In this document: piece after piece, positions 10,754-20,608 of the stretch | Layout: every line of letters begins with the position of its first letter | Numbering within the stretch: the first letter of the stretch is position 1 | Assembly (NCBI RefSeq): GCF_009017415.1 | Contig: NC_092404.1 | Location: 434,001 to 498,000, forward strand | Source: Aspergillus flavus | Lineage: Eukaryota > Ascomycota > Eurotiomycetes > Eurotiales > Aspergillaceae | Direction of reading: 5' to 3' | DNA: 64,000 nucleotides | Translations under genes and position numbers: made by a program | Notes under the pieces: model-generated | Databases searched by the model: none | What the model saw: only the letters and a program-made list of their open reading frames with translations | Told to the model about the DNA's origin: nothing

Positions 10754-10936
10754 CTAATGCTCGTGGACTGGCTTTCGGAAGCGAGGATAATAGAATAAAA
10801 AGAAGACGATCACAGCCAACAACACGACCAGCGTGGGTAAGAACATGAAGGTAAACAGCAGCAGACTCAAGCCAAAGGCTGCACTCTGGCCAGGAAAGAA
10901 ACGACGAGCCATGATTTCACAAGCGTCCCAGAGCAT
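10754..10936 (-). CDS. possible small single-pass membrane protein (60 aa)
   Basis: The frame from ATG 10936 gives 60 aa: a short basic N-terminus (CEIMARRFFPGQ), one long hydrophobic stretch of about 35 residues (AFGLSLLLFTFMFL then VVLLAVIVFFLFYY) and a basic tail ending in His. It could span the membrane once or as a hairpin. The leader upstream is CT-rich (CTTTCTCTCAGCTCC..) and the start context CCTCAATG is acceptable for fungi. I do not recognise the family. Small hydrophobic frames can arise by chance, so this is a candidate only. Confidence 0.4.
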   Translation of the reverse strand: MLWDACEIMARRFFPGQSAAFGLSLLLFTFMFLPTLVVLLAVIVFFLFYYPRFRKPVHEH

Positions 10937-12580
10937 TGAGGTGGATGGAGCTGAGAGAAAGGCGGTGGTGAACTTGGGCGGTCAGCAAACAGCGGCGCTA
11001 GAGCTCTTTTCGGTTGAGGGCGATCAGTACTCGACCGTCGGTTGAAGATGTGGACGGCGAGGGGATTTATTCGGTGCAAAGGTCGCAATGAGCGAGTGTC
11101 GGAAGATAGGAGAGTCAATCGGTAACTTATTGAAGCGGCTCATGGAAGGGGTTGCAACACATGCAGATGGAGATGAAGGGGAGGGAAATGAAGGTATACA
11201 TTATGTCCACATCTGCTGTGCCTCCCGCTGACTAAGAACATGCGTTCTTCAATGCTGGGGGAGGAAAAATGGTATATCGAGAAAAATAAATTACTGGCTG
11301 ATTCCTCAGTGCCATACGGAGTACAGGCAGCGTCTATTTCGCAAATCATATTTTACACCGTTACACCATGATCATTGCTGGAAGAATGGAAATTAGACAC
11401 AGACGAAGAGAAGAGAAGTATCCGCGATCTCCCGTAAGGATTCCTCCACTATTGAGAAACGATTGGCTGGCAATAGCAGGACCCCCATTTCACTCCACCA
11501 AACTACCGGCGGCTAAAAGTAGTTGGGGTTGCCACTAAACCGGATTCGGGTGAGTGACGCCAATGGAACCTGTAAGGCACTTGTTTTTTCTGCGCAGGCA
11601 GCAACATTCCCAATCAGAGTACGATTCCTCTTTACTGGTATCATACCGTTCTGGTATGAAACAAACCGCATGTTCTGAAAGGAGCGCATCTATATATGGA
11701 AATCGTAACAGAGTATCCATCCGTACAGAAACCTAGTGGAGGCGAAACATTTCCCCTGTGAGGCACAACATCGATCATGTGGGTAGGTGGAAGGATCCAG
11801 ATTAGAGGCAAACCCCCGGGGGAGAGCCATAGCTCCCCTCTAGGCAACCACATACCAATTAAATTAATTCGCTTGCAGGATTAGTTGCCATATAAAGAAA
11901 TTACTGTGTAGCACCAGTGGCGTGGACAATGACAGCCATTTCCTAATAAAGTAGGTGAGTTGTTCTTTGGTCGGGATATTTCTGTTCCTTTGCAGGATAC
12001 ATCCTTGGAGTGTAAGAATAATGGGAATCATTGCTTACGAGTCCTTGGGAAATATTCCGAGGTTCATCCATGGCTCCTCCATTCCCGGAATTCATCCAGA
12101 ATACGCGAGGCTGCAGGGCAACTGGCAACAAGGAAAAAAAGGTTCCATACTTTGGACTCTGAGAGCCAATTGCCTTGTAGGGCTGAAAGCTTGGCACGGA
12201 TCCTCGGTTGTCACTTCGTTACTTCCACGGATACCAAACAGGGAGAGGAACAACACTGCTATTAATACTCACAATTAGTTATTTATCGTTATGTCGATTT
12301 TTTACCGTCCAGGAATGTTAATGTTGTGTAAGATCGACAAACAATATTTAAAATGTCCGTGGGGCGCACCCCTTGCACCCAGACAAACCCTGATTAACCG
12401 TTTTATCTCTTTCTCTTCCTTTCCCTTTCCTCCCTTCCCTTTTCCCTGCCTTTCTGCAGGGACTTTTCGTTGACCGAACCGCGGATATGCGGACAACCCT
12501 TCACCGCCTGACCATCACACCTTAAATCCCCTCTAATGAATTTATTGCTATACCTTCTGGCACAACATCCCTCAGTCGAC
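10937..12580. other. intergenic; long promoter of the anoctamin gene
   Basis: No frame with recognisable coding character on either strand. At 12401-12460 there is a strong pyrimidine tract (TTTCTCTTCCTTTCCC..), a common core-promoter or leader feature of highly expressed Aspergillus genes, 120-180 nt before the ATG at 12581. Confidence 0.5.
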
Positions 12581-14968
12581 ATGGGTCTGCTTACGGGAAG
12601 CCGCCAACTCGATGCGGCCGATGCCCACAACTTTGGTGTGGATTGGGTCATCCACTACCAGTTTGAGGATACTGGTATGTTCTTCTCTAAATCAATCCGA
12701 TCGTCGAGTGAAAGCCGCTCTCGCTAAACATGCTGACGTTCTCCAGAAATGCTGAAGGCCATCGAAGAATTCCGAACCCTCATCAAAGATCTGCAAGATG
12801 CGAAATTACAAGTGCAAGTTCGCCCTGGCTATGGCGCTTCGTTGTTGCTGTGCATCCGCGTCCCCCGCGACCATCTGGGGAATATGGTCTATAAATCTCG
12901 GTAGGACAAGTCACTTTCTCCACCCCGCTTTTACCAGATTTTAATACCGTCTAGAGTAAAGGATTGGCTGTATGGAATTATCCACGAACTCCCCATCGGC
13001 GACGAGCACACTTCGATCGACTCCGAAACACCGGCTGAAGAACTCCGATCCGTATACCACGCCGTCACCTGGTCCAAGGCACTCGGCGGTGCGGGCGTCA
13101 CCGCGCAGTTAGGCCCGTGGAAGAACGTGGCCAGCACCTTCCCTCTGCATGATCCGACCGCCAACGCCAAATTATTGCGCAAATGGAGTCACACGCTATT
13201 GCTAAACGCAGAGGATCTGGATGCGATTCGGGCCTTGTATGGAGAGAAGGTATCTCCGGACTACATCCGCCTGGTGTACGACGCTAACGTGCCGTGATTC
13301 TAGGTCGCCTACTATTTCGCATTCATCCAATGCTACTCGACGTTCTTGGTCTTCCCTGCGGCATGGGGCATCTTTACATGGCTCTATCTAGGACCCTACT
13401 CGATTACGTCCGCTCTGGTCAACTGCCTCTGGTGCATCGTGTTTGTCGAGTATTGGAAAATCCGAGAAACCGACCTCAGCCTCCGATGGAACGTCCGGGG
13501 CGTGGGGGCCCTGAAAGTGAATCGCCCGCAGTATGTATGGGACAAGGAAGTACGCGACTCTGTCACGGGGGAGACCGTCCGTGTTTTCCCGGCGCACAAA
13601 CAATTCCTTCGCCAGCTGTTGCTGCTGCCCTTTGCCTCAATTGCCGGTCTCGCATTGGGTTCATTGATCGTGGTGACATTCGCCATGGAAATCTTAATCT
13701 CGGAAGTCTACACCGGCCCATTCAAGGAATACCTCGAGTTCCTTCCGACCGTCCTTTTCTCCCTGTCACTTCCGTGGATCAACGATACCCTGACGGACAT
13801 GGCCACCAAATTAACCGATTACGAAAATTATCGCACCCAGGACCAGTATGACATTGCACAGACCACAAAAACCTTCGTCATGAACTTCATCACCTCTTTC
13901 CTCCCCACGATCCTCACGGCATTTGTCTATGTCCCATTTGGCGCCCGACTGCTGCCGTATCTCGATGTGATCCGCGTTGGAAAGCTGGCAACGGCGTTCG
14001 ACACCCGCCGAGTCCATATTGATCCCTCGCGGTTGCAACAAGAGGTCATTTACCTCTCGGTGATGGGACAGGTCATGAGCTTTGGGGAGGAGATTGTGCT
14101 GCCCTATGTGAAACGAGTGGTCATGCAGAAGTGGCGCGACTATCGACAAAAGAATGTGCCGGCTGGACAAGGCCGTCGTAATTCCTACCGAACCGACCAG
14201 CTTTTGAACGATTCCCCGGCTGAGGCATCCTTTCTGTCGAGAGTCCGGAACGAGACTGAAGCCGACGAGTACAACGTCCACGACGATACACTAGAGATGT
14301 GCGTTCAGTACGGGTATCTAGCACTCTTCGGCGCGTCATGGCCGCTGGTACCGCTCGGTTTTCTACTTAATAACTGGCTGGAGCTGCGGGGAGACTTCTT
14401 CAAGTTGAGTCTCGAATGCCAGCGGCCGCCCCCCATCCGAGCCGATTCCATTGGGCCGTCGCTCCAAGGATTGGAGATTCTCACTTGGCTAGGAACTTTG
14501 TCCACTGCAGCCATCGTTTACCTGTACCGCGGCAACATGGCCGACGTGCGTTTATCCACTCTCCTCTTGATCCTCCTTGCGGCGGAGTGGGCATATCTAG
14601 GGCTCCGGTTCGTTGTACGGACGGCTGTGGAGAAGATCGCCACCGGCTCGCTTCGCAAAGAGGCCGCCAAACGATATGCGCTTCGCAAGAACTATTTGGA
14701 CTCCCTTACGCGAAGTACATCTCCTAAGGGTCGACAACGCGTCCGCTTCGAAGACCGTGTCAATGTTTATACCACGGGAACAGATGTCAGAACGAACTCT
14801 CAGGAGTTCCTGCACCCCGGTCATCATGAGACATCAAGTGAGCAGCGCTTCTGGTCTTGTGCCACCCAGGACACCGCGGACGCCGGCGTTCGGTTGATTA
14901 AAGCCCTCTGCATGGGAGATCGGGTGCAATCAGAGAATAAGTCCGAGAAGATAAAAAAGTGCGCATAG
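12581..14968 (+). CDS. anoctamin (TMEM16)/Ist2-like membrane protein
   Basis: Four exons, 12581-12674, 12747-12900, 12955-13249 and 13304-14968, join in phase to 735 aa. The cytosolic N-terminal domain begins NNFGVDWVIHYQFED-like (here HNFGVDWVIHYQF), followed by a linker and, from EKVAYYFAFIQCYSTFLVF, the membrane core with about eight to ten helices. Diagnostic anoctamin pieces include the RWNVRG strand, SLPWINDTLTDMATKLTDYENYRTQ, TKTFVMNFITSF and, after helix 7, EMCVQYGYLALFGASWPLVP, LLNNWLELRGDFFKL. Fungal members act at ER-plasma membrane contacts and/or as lipid scramblases. The C-terminal tail is polar and basic (SPKGRQRVRFEDRV), as in Ist2-type tethers, though shorter. No lesions seen; the call is firm, the exact activity is not. 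Confidence 0.92.
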
Positions 14969-16655
14969 AGTGCGCCCATACAGCCCACCTTGAACGATAG
15001 ATTCCTTTTTTTCCTCGCGTTTCCCACATTATACGGTTGACCTGTAACTATCGCTGGTGTCGATAACCTCCCTGCTGCGCGGGATCTCTCTCTATGTCTG
15101 TACCCGAGGCAACAGACTCGGCTACCATGGATTTGACATCCAAATCATTTATAACTATAGCGTTATCCATTTCAGAGATGCGCATATAGCTAGGATCTTG
15201 TACATATATTAGGGACCTTCCTTCCGTTTCCTTGAGTCACGTGCTTCTGGGGTTTTCTGCACGAATTACATTAGTCGATATCTACTATTTAATACACATC
15301 GGGTCTATTCATACATTTCTTTTGGTATTAGTATTGTAATCAAAGGGAGGGAAAGATGGTGAACCAACCACTTATTCAGTATTCATGGTCGTGAAAGTTT
15401 GAGACTGAGTCTATTGGCCCCACCCGTTGATCAAATTGCTTACTATGGACAGTTACCTCACTAGTTTCTCCAGTCTTAATCTTGGTATAGAAAGTGATAA
15501 TTAACTATGGAAAATAGTACGAAAGGGGTCGATGGCTTGAGAAAAAAAGTCAGCTAGTCCGAATGGTGATCGTTTTATCACGTGGTAAAGAAATATATTT
15601 TGAGACATCCGCAACCGGCAAAGAGCACAAGTATGTATCATGCTCCATCAGGCAAATAACCTGTAGCACAACAGCTTGCATGGGTCACATGGCTTTTATT
15701 TTACGTCTAGCGAATCCACGTGCATGGATTGGTTTCAATAATTCTCCCCCGACTGGGGAAGATGATTTCCCACATCGACATTGTTCCACGGACCACACAC
15801 AAGAATTTACCACTAATACCAGACCCAACCACGCTTTGCTACGTATCCTCAGTACGAAACTGGGACTCTGACAGGCAGGGTGGACCCTTCGGAAATGTGG
15901 AATGGTATGAGTTCCCCTCATCGCTTGAAATAGGTCCTCTCCGGAATGGGTCAACTCCACGGTAGGGCTGAGACATGGGATTGGTGAGGGATCTGGATTC
16001 AAGCGGGGCACGGATCTTTCGGCAACAGATGATTACGCAGCTTATGATAGGTACACCAATAATCAGTCCTTTTTCGCATGTTTCCTGCGGTATAGAGTTG
16101 ATACGTGGATTGGGTAGGGATGGGCATGGATGCAGATGCTTGTTCATGCAGTAGAGGGATGCGTTGGGAAGGTAATGAGCGGTAAAGGGTGGTACGCATG
16201 CCACGAATTATCCAGATCGAAGGAAGGATGACTGAGAGGAATCGTCGAATCCTTCTAGTTCTTCAGGATCTCCAGAATGGATTAATACTAGTTATAAGAC
16301 TGAATTAGTGGCAGCCCACTTTCAGCCCTACAAGGCAACGCCAAGTTCAGGGGAAAGTCAATCAGTCATCCGTGGTGACCAATCGCGGACCTCGGGTGGT
16401 TTCCCCAATTCCACCTCTTCAAGTCCGTGACCGACATTCCATTCTTTTAGTCGTCCTGTTCCCCTTTCGCTTTCATTTTCTTGTCTTTACCCGTTCCGTT
16501 AAATCAGGGTGCCCACCCGTGACACTTCTTTCTTCCCCCCTTTCCCTCTCTTCCTTCCTCTCTTTCTCTCACCATCCTCTCTTATCTCCTTCCTTCCTTT
16601 CCCCCACCTCTTTGACTTCGCTCTTCTGGAGGAGCGAGTCTCCTCCGGTCACCCA
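14969..16655. other. intergenic, nothing recognised
   Basis: About 1.7 kb between two membrane-protein genes on the same strand. A 121-codon minus-strand frame at 15839-16204 has no domain and no coding-like composition. The last 130 bp before 16656 are a C/T tract (TTCTTCCCCCCTTTCCC..), probably the leader or core promoter of the next gene. Confidence 0.45.
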
Positions 16656-18023
16656 ATGTGTCCCTTCTCCGAATCGAAAACCGAGCTCTTTCTTCAGGAA
16701 GAGAATGAAACGGGAAAGATTGTCCCTATGGTGACTGTCGTCCGTCGTCGCGGACGCTTGCATTTGGTCCACCCTCCCTGGTACCGGAACAGTTTATTGG
16801 CGAGCACAGGGTTTCTCGAGTTCGCCAATGCCGGTGATTTCGCTGCCAATGTGTGGAATGAGATCCCTGTACCCCGACATGCAATGATCCTGATGGCCAT
16901 TGGAGGACCAATCGCTTTGTTGATGAGTATTGTCGCCCTCCGTGACTTTATATTGAGTTGGAGGAATGTCAAACTGCTCCGCGCCGAACGCCGATACCTA
17001 CAATCGCTGAAACATGATTACCTGGCTTCCGCCAACCCTGACCCGGATCTGATCCGGCTGATCGACAGCCGTCTTGGCCTTGGATGGCGGGAACTGGGAA
17101 CGGAGCTCATTGATCGTGTCGCGATGGACGTTTTCCTCGGTCTCGGTGCTCTCCTCGTCGGTACCGGTACAATCATGGCCATTTGGGGAGCCCATCCCAA
17201 AGTCTTCGACGCCAGTAACCTCCTGTCGGGGTTCGTGGGAAACTCCTTTGCCGCAGCGTTCGGCGTCGTCAATGCGGTCTGGTCCGTCTACCTTGCCCGG
17301 CGATTCCACCGCTACGATAGACTCTGTACGCGCGCCCCGGCCCTCTCACCGTTCCGCGACCGTCTCCACCTCCGCTTCAGTAAATTCAAGTGGCACGCCG
17401 TCGTTTCCGGTCTCACCGGTCTCATCGCCGGTGCCGCATCCATGGTTACAGCCAAAATGTGGTGGGGATACGTGGTGCTAGCCCCTTGCATGGTACTGCA
17501 GTTGTTATGCAACCGGTTCTGGCGAACCCAGTTGGGCTACGACCGTCCCATCGTCAGCGACTACGATCAACGGGGCATCCTAATCCGCGAGACGCAAGAA
17601 ATCCGCGACGAAGAAAAAGACGGACCGCTACTGGATAGTCTTGCCTCTACGGTCACCCTGTTCAACGCACTCGGTGCCCTTCCCTCGCCCAGTGAGGCCC
17701 TCGACTGGACGAGTCTGGACTCTCTCGTTCAATTCATGATCACGAACGACCTCTTCGATTCCCTCTGCGACTGGCTCGCACGCGATAAATCCGTTCCTTC
17801 CGACGTCCGCGACGCCGTCTTCCGTGACCCATCTTCCTCTTCGGAACACACCGAGATTACCGTCTCTCCCCATCACCTCCTCCGCGTTCCTGTCGCATTG
17901 CAAACCAAACTGCGCGATCTTTGTCGCCATTTTCTCCAGGAGGACGGACGGAGGGTGTTGCTCTATCGGGAGCGGTATCTGTTAGAAATGATGGGGTCGA
18001 TGCTCTCCAGGGAGAGCCAGTAA
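16656..18023 (+). CDS. uncharacterised fungal multi-pass membrane protein
   Basis: One exon, 455 aa from ATG 16656. The frame extends upstream to 16509, but that stretch is a translated pyrimidine tract (PPFPLFLPLFLSPSS) and is more likely leader. Hydrophobic segments are seen at HAMILMAIGGPIALLMSIVAL, MDVFLGLGALLVGTGTIMAIWG, NSFAAAFGVVNAVWSVYLA, WHAVVSGLTGLIAGAASMV and WWGYVVLAPCMVLQLL, giving four to five helices in the first two thirds. The last 150 residues (from about DYDQRGILIRETQEIRDEE) are cytosolic, acidic and helical. I do not recognise a characterised family. Codon use is GC-rich and regular, so it is a real gene. Confidence 0.8.
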   Translation: MCPFSESKTELFLQEENETGKIVPMVTVVRRRGRLHLVHPPWYRNSLLASTGFLEFANAGDFAANVWNEIPVPRHAMILMAIGGPIALLMSIVALRDFILSWRNVKLLRAERRYLQSLKHDYLASANPDPDLIRLIDSRLGLGWRELGTELIDRVAMDVFLGLGALLVGTGTIMAIWGAHPKVFDASNLLSGFVGNSFAAAFGVVNAVWSVYLARRFHRYDRLCTRAPALSPFRDRLHLRFSKFKWHAVVSGLTGLIAGAASMVTAKMWWGYVVLAPCMVLQLLCNRFWRTQLGYDRPIVSDYDQRGILIRETQEIRDEEKDGPLLDSLASTVTLFNALGALPSPSEALDWTSLDSLVQFMITNDLFDSLCDWLARDKSVPSDVRDAVFRDPSSSSEHTEITVSPHHLLRVPVALQTKLRDLCRHFLQEDGRRVLLYRERYLLEMMGSMLSRESQ

Positions 18024-18837
18024 TGTAGCACGTCCTGTATACTATTATGTACATCGCACCTGTTGGATGGGACATCGATTGGGATACTCTGTGCCGGCAC
18101 ATGAGGCAGTAGATCTGCAAGCATAGATATTAATATGGTTATCTTAATGAATGGAGATGTTCATATATTGGACAATTGTTGAATCATACTATTTAATGAA
18201 TACACAAAGAAAGAAAGCCTTATAGAACTATATATCTACATATCTTTACATCTGTTTTCATCTACTAGTCATCAACGCTGCGCCCATAGGGGCCCCGGCG
18301 AACACATCGAAACCTCGCGTAGCTGAGAACTCAGCAATCTAAGTTAACTGATCGGTGGATCAATTATTGTGAACATGTGGGCACACTGGTACAAAGTTTT
18401 ATGGATAGAAACCCCCTTTTCCAAAGAAGAAAAAAAGAAAAAGAAAAAGAGAAAAAGGAAAGGAAAGGAAAGCATACAAGAAACCAAAAACGGCACTACT
18501 ACAGGTATAGGCCATGATCATTATGATCGGCTCTCTGAAGATTACCCCGAGAGCGAAAAGTCCAACCGTTTCCATAATATGCGTAGCAGCCCCTCTCACT
18601 TCTATCTACGTTTGTAGATTAATACTCCGTAGAAAACCCTTTCGTCCCCAATAAATGTGATGATGGAACTGTACATAAAAGTTGCCTCAGGCCTCTGTTT
18701 AGATATGCAGCGAAGGCCGGACAAAGAGTAAGCCCGGCACCGAACCTGACATCCATTTCCTGACCCACCCCTTTTGTCAACCCTAATCAATTAACGTCAA
18801 GGGAATCCATCCCGCGGAAACAATCTACATCACTGAT
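18024..18837. other. intergenic with purine tract
   Basis: Contains an AAAGAAAAAG-type tract at 18424-18470 and otherwise unremarkable AT-rich sequence. No gene supported. Confidence 0.45.
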
Positions 18838-20408
18838 ATGGGTTGTAGAGGACTGTGGAATTTACACATCCATGGTTAGTAAGACTAGATTCTCTCTTTA
18901 AATTACTAGCGCTCACCCACCCCCTCCAGGAAAATGGTACCGCTCGTATCATCCTCGGGCACAGATAAGCCATCCGGATGATAAACGGACATTACGGAGG
19001 GTGAGAGAAGTACTTGATAAGCCCACCGATCTCAAGGGGTGGGTGCTATCTCCATGCCCCAGTCCGATTCATTCAAATTTAGATTATGTATACACTATCG
19101 ACCTAGATGCAGGTGTTTTCATAATCTTGCTCTGGGGAAAAGCCTGATGGTACCTTGGTACCTACAGCGATACGAATCGACCTGGCTAGATTTCATGAAG
19201 AGTATTTCAGCATTCTGATCAATCATCCACTTCCACGGCCTGCGTACTTGGTAGTTGATAATACTAGCGTGGCCGATGGGTCCCAATATGAACCACTAGG
19301 TTCTGAAACACTTACTTTCGATTTTGGCATCCCTACTCCTATGAACGAGCTACAGGAGCTATTGTTTACCGACTTTGTCTTTCATTGGCGCTTCCATATT
19401 GATGACCCCTTGACATGGAGATACAGTTCCACGGTATTCAAATTGCTATGTATAGCCCTTCTTCGTCTTGCTGCCTGGGACTTCGAACTTCCAATCTCCT
19501 TCTCCTCCATTCCATCTTGGAGGCATCCAGAGGCAGACATCTATTGGTTCCACGGTTACCTGATAGTATTGCATGAAGACATCAGGTCCGAGGCCATGAT
19601 AAGTGGGGCCATATTGAAGGCCAAATCATACATTAACAATCTGGAGTATGAGTGCAACGAAGTCCACTTGATCCTCATGTCACCATTTCATGTGGCTTTC
19701 GTGAAGTTGCTTCATGGCACTGTCATGGCTTCCAAGAGTCTAGCCTTATTGACAAATGTGTCGGCAAATCAATGCTCACCCGGCTTTCGTGCTCTTGTCC
19801 GGGTTCTCACATCTGACTGCCGGATAAAGTCTCGCGCTTATAGAGAAACGTGGAAGTATGATATACCGCCCGAAATTCTTCAAAGACTGCTCTACGCGTC
19901 GGAACCTCGAGATGCCGTAGCATTTTCGCAGGCTTCCTTTGTGGCCGAGCAATGCTACTATGCCTCGATTCCCCAGATCAAAGATATCGTCGTGCAAACA
20001 TTCAAGTCTTCTATACCGTGCTGTGGTAAGCCTGGTGGCTTGAAAGAGGAGGGTGTTTGTTGTTCTAAATGCTATTCCTGGCAGCATATTGGGTGTGTCC
20101 GTCTGAAAAACCAGCCATTGGACAGTAACTACGTTTGTTTAAACTGTTACGAAAGTAGGACCTGTACGGTTCTCGATCCTGGTCGGATAAACAGAACAAG
20201 TTGTCGACGACGAAGGGAAGGGCACCCGGTCAAAGTTGGATGTTCTGAACAGTCACTCCAATTGCGACTTCTCAAACCCTCCCATCTACGACCAGAGTCA
20301 TGGCTTGTGGGGAATCTTTGGCCGGTTCTACCTTGCCTCATAGGTTACACTATTCTTTTCAACGGCGCGTTTTCTGGCCTGGCATACGGCTTGGAGAATA
20401 AAACTTAG
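18838..20408 (+). pseudogene. PHD-finger family gene (Aspergillus-type) with a one-base frameshift
   Basis: Exon 1 is 18838-18874 (MGCRGLWNLHIHG), the intron 18875-18929 (55 nt). Exon 2 opens KWYRSYHPRAQISHPDD and runs through DYVYTIDLDAGVFIILLW. There the frame is broken: the next base run (GGGGAAAA, 19134-19141) must lose one base to continue as EKPDGTLVPTAIRIDLARFHEEYF.. and the long second part to 20408. The join reads sensibly for this protein family. The second part carries a degenerate F-box-like PPEILQRLLYASEPRDAVAF and a PHD-like zinc finger (CCG..CCSKCYSWQHIGCVRL..YVCLNC). A C6-rich, possibly derailed tail follows. The downstream frame has no ATG near its beginning (only TTG at 19155), which supports the view that it is the rest of the upstream exon. 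Function unknown; members look like chromatin or ubiquitin-type adaptors. Confidence 0.65.
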
Positions 20409-20608
20409 TACGCGACTAAGTTGGTAGCATTGATTGCACGATTTCTTGAAGATGCGTAATTAATTCTGATCATAATCCTCCCGAGCATATTGGAAGCCAA
20501 ATTCCTGAGTTGGCACTTGTCAATTATTGGTAACGGATCCAACAGAGCCCAAAGGATATACACATGAATCCTGTTCTATATTAAAACCCACAGAAAACCG
20601 CTCAGAAG

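Noticed and set aside
11943..12278. Overlapping frames of about 100 codons on both strands
   Set aside because: Mutually antisense shadows without domain or consistent codon use.
15839..16204. 121-codon minus-strand frame between two membrane-protein genes
   Set aside because: Composition is not coding-like and no family or signal is visible.
16509..16655. N-terminal extension of the membrane protein at 16656
   Set aside because: It is the translation of a C/T-rich leader; the ATG at 16656 gives a normal protein.
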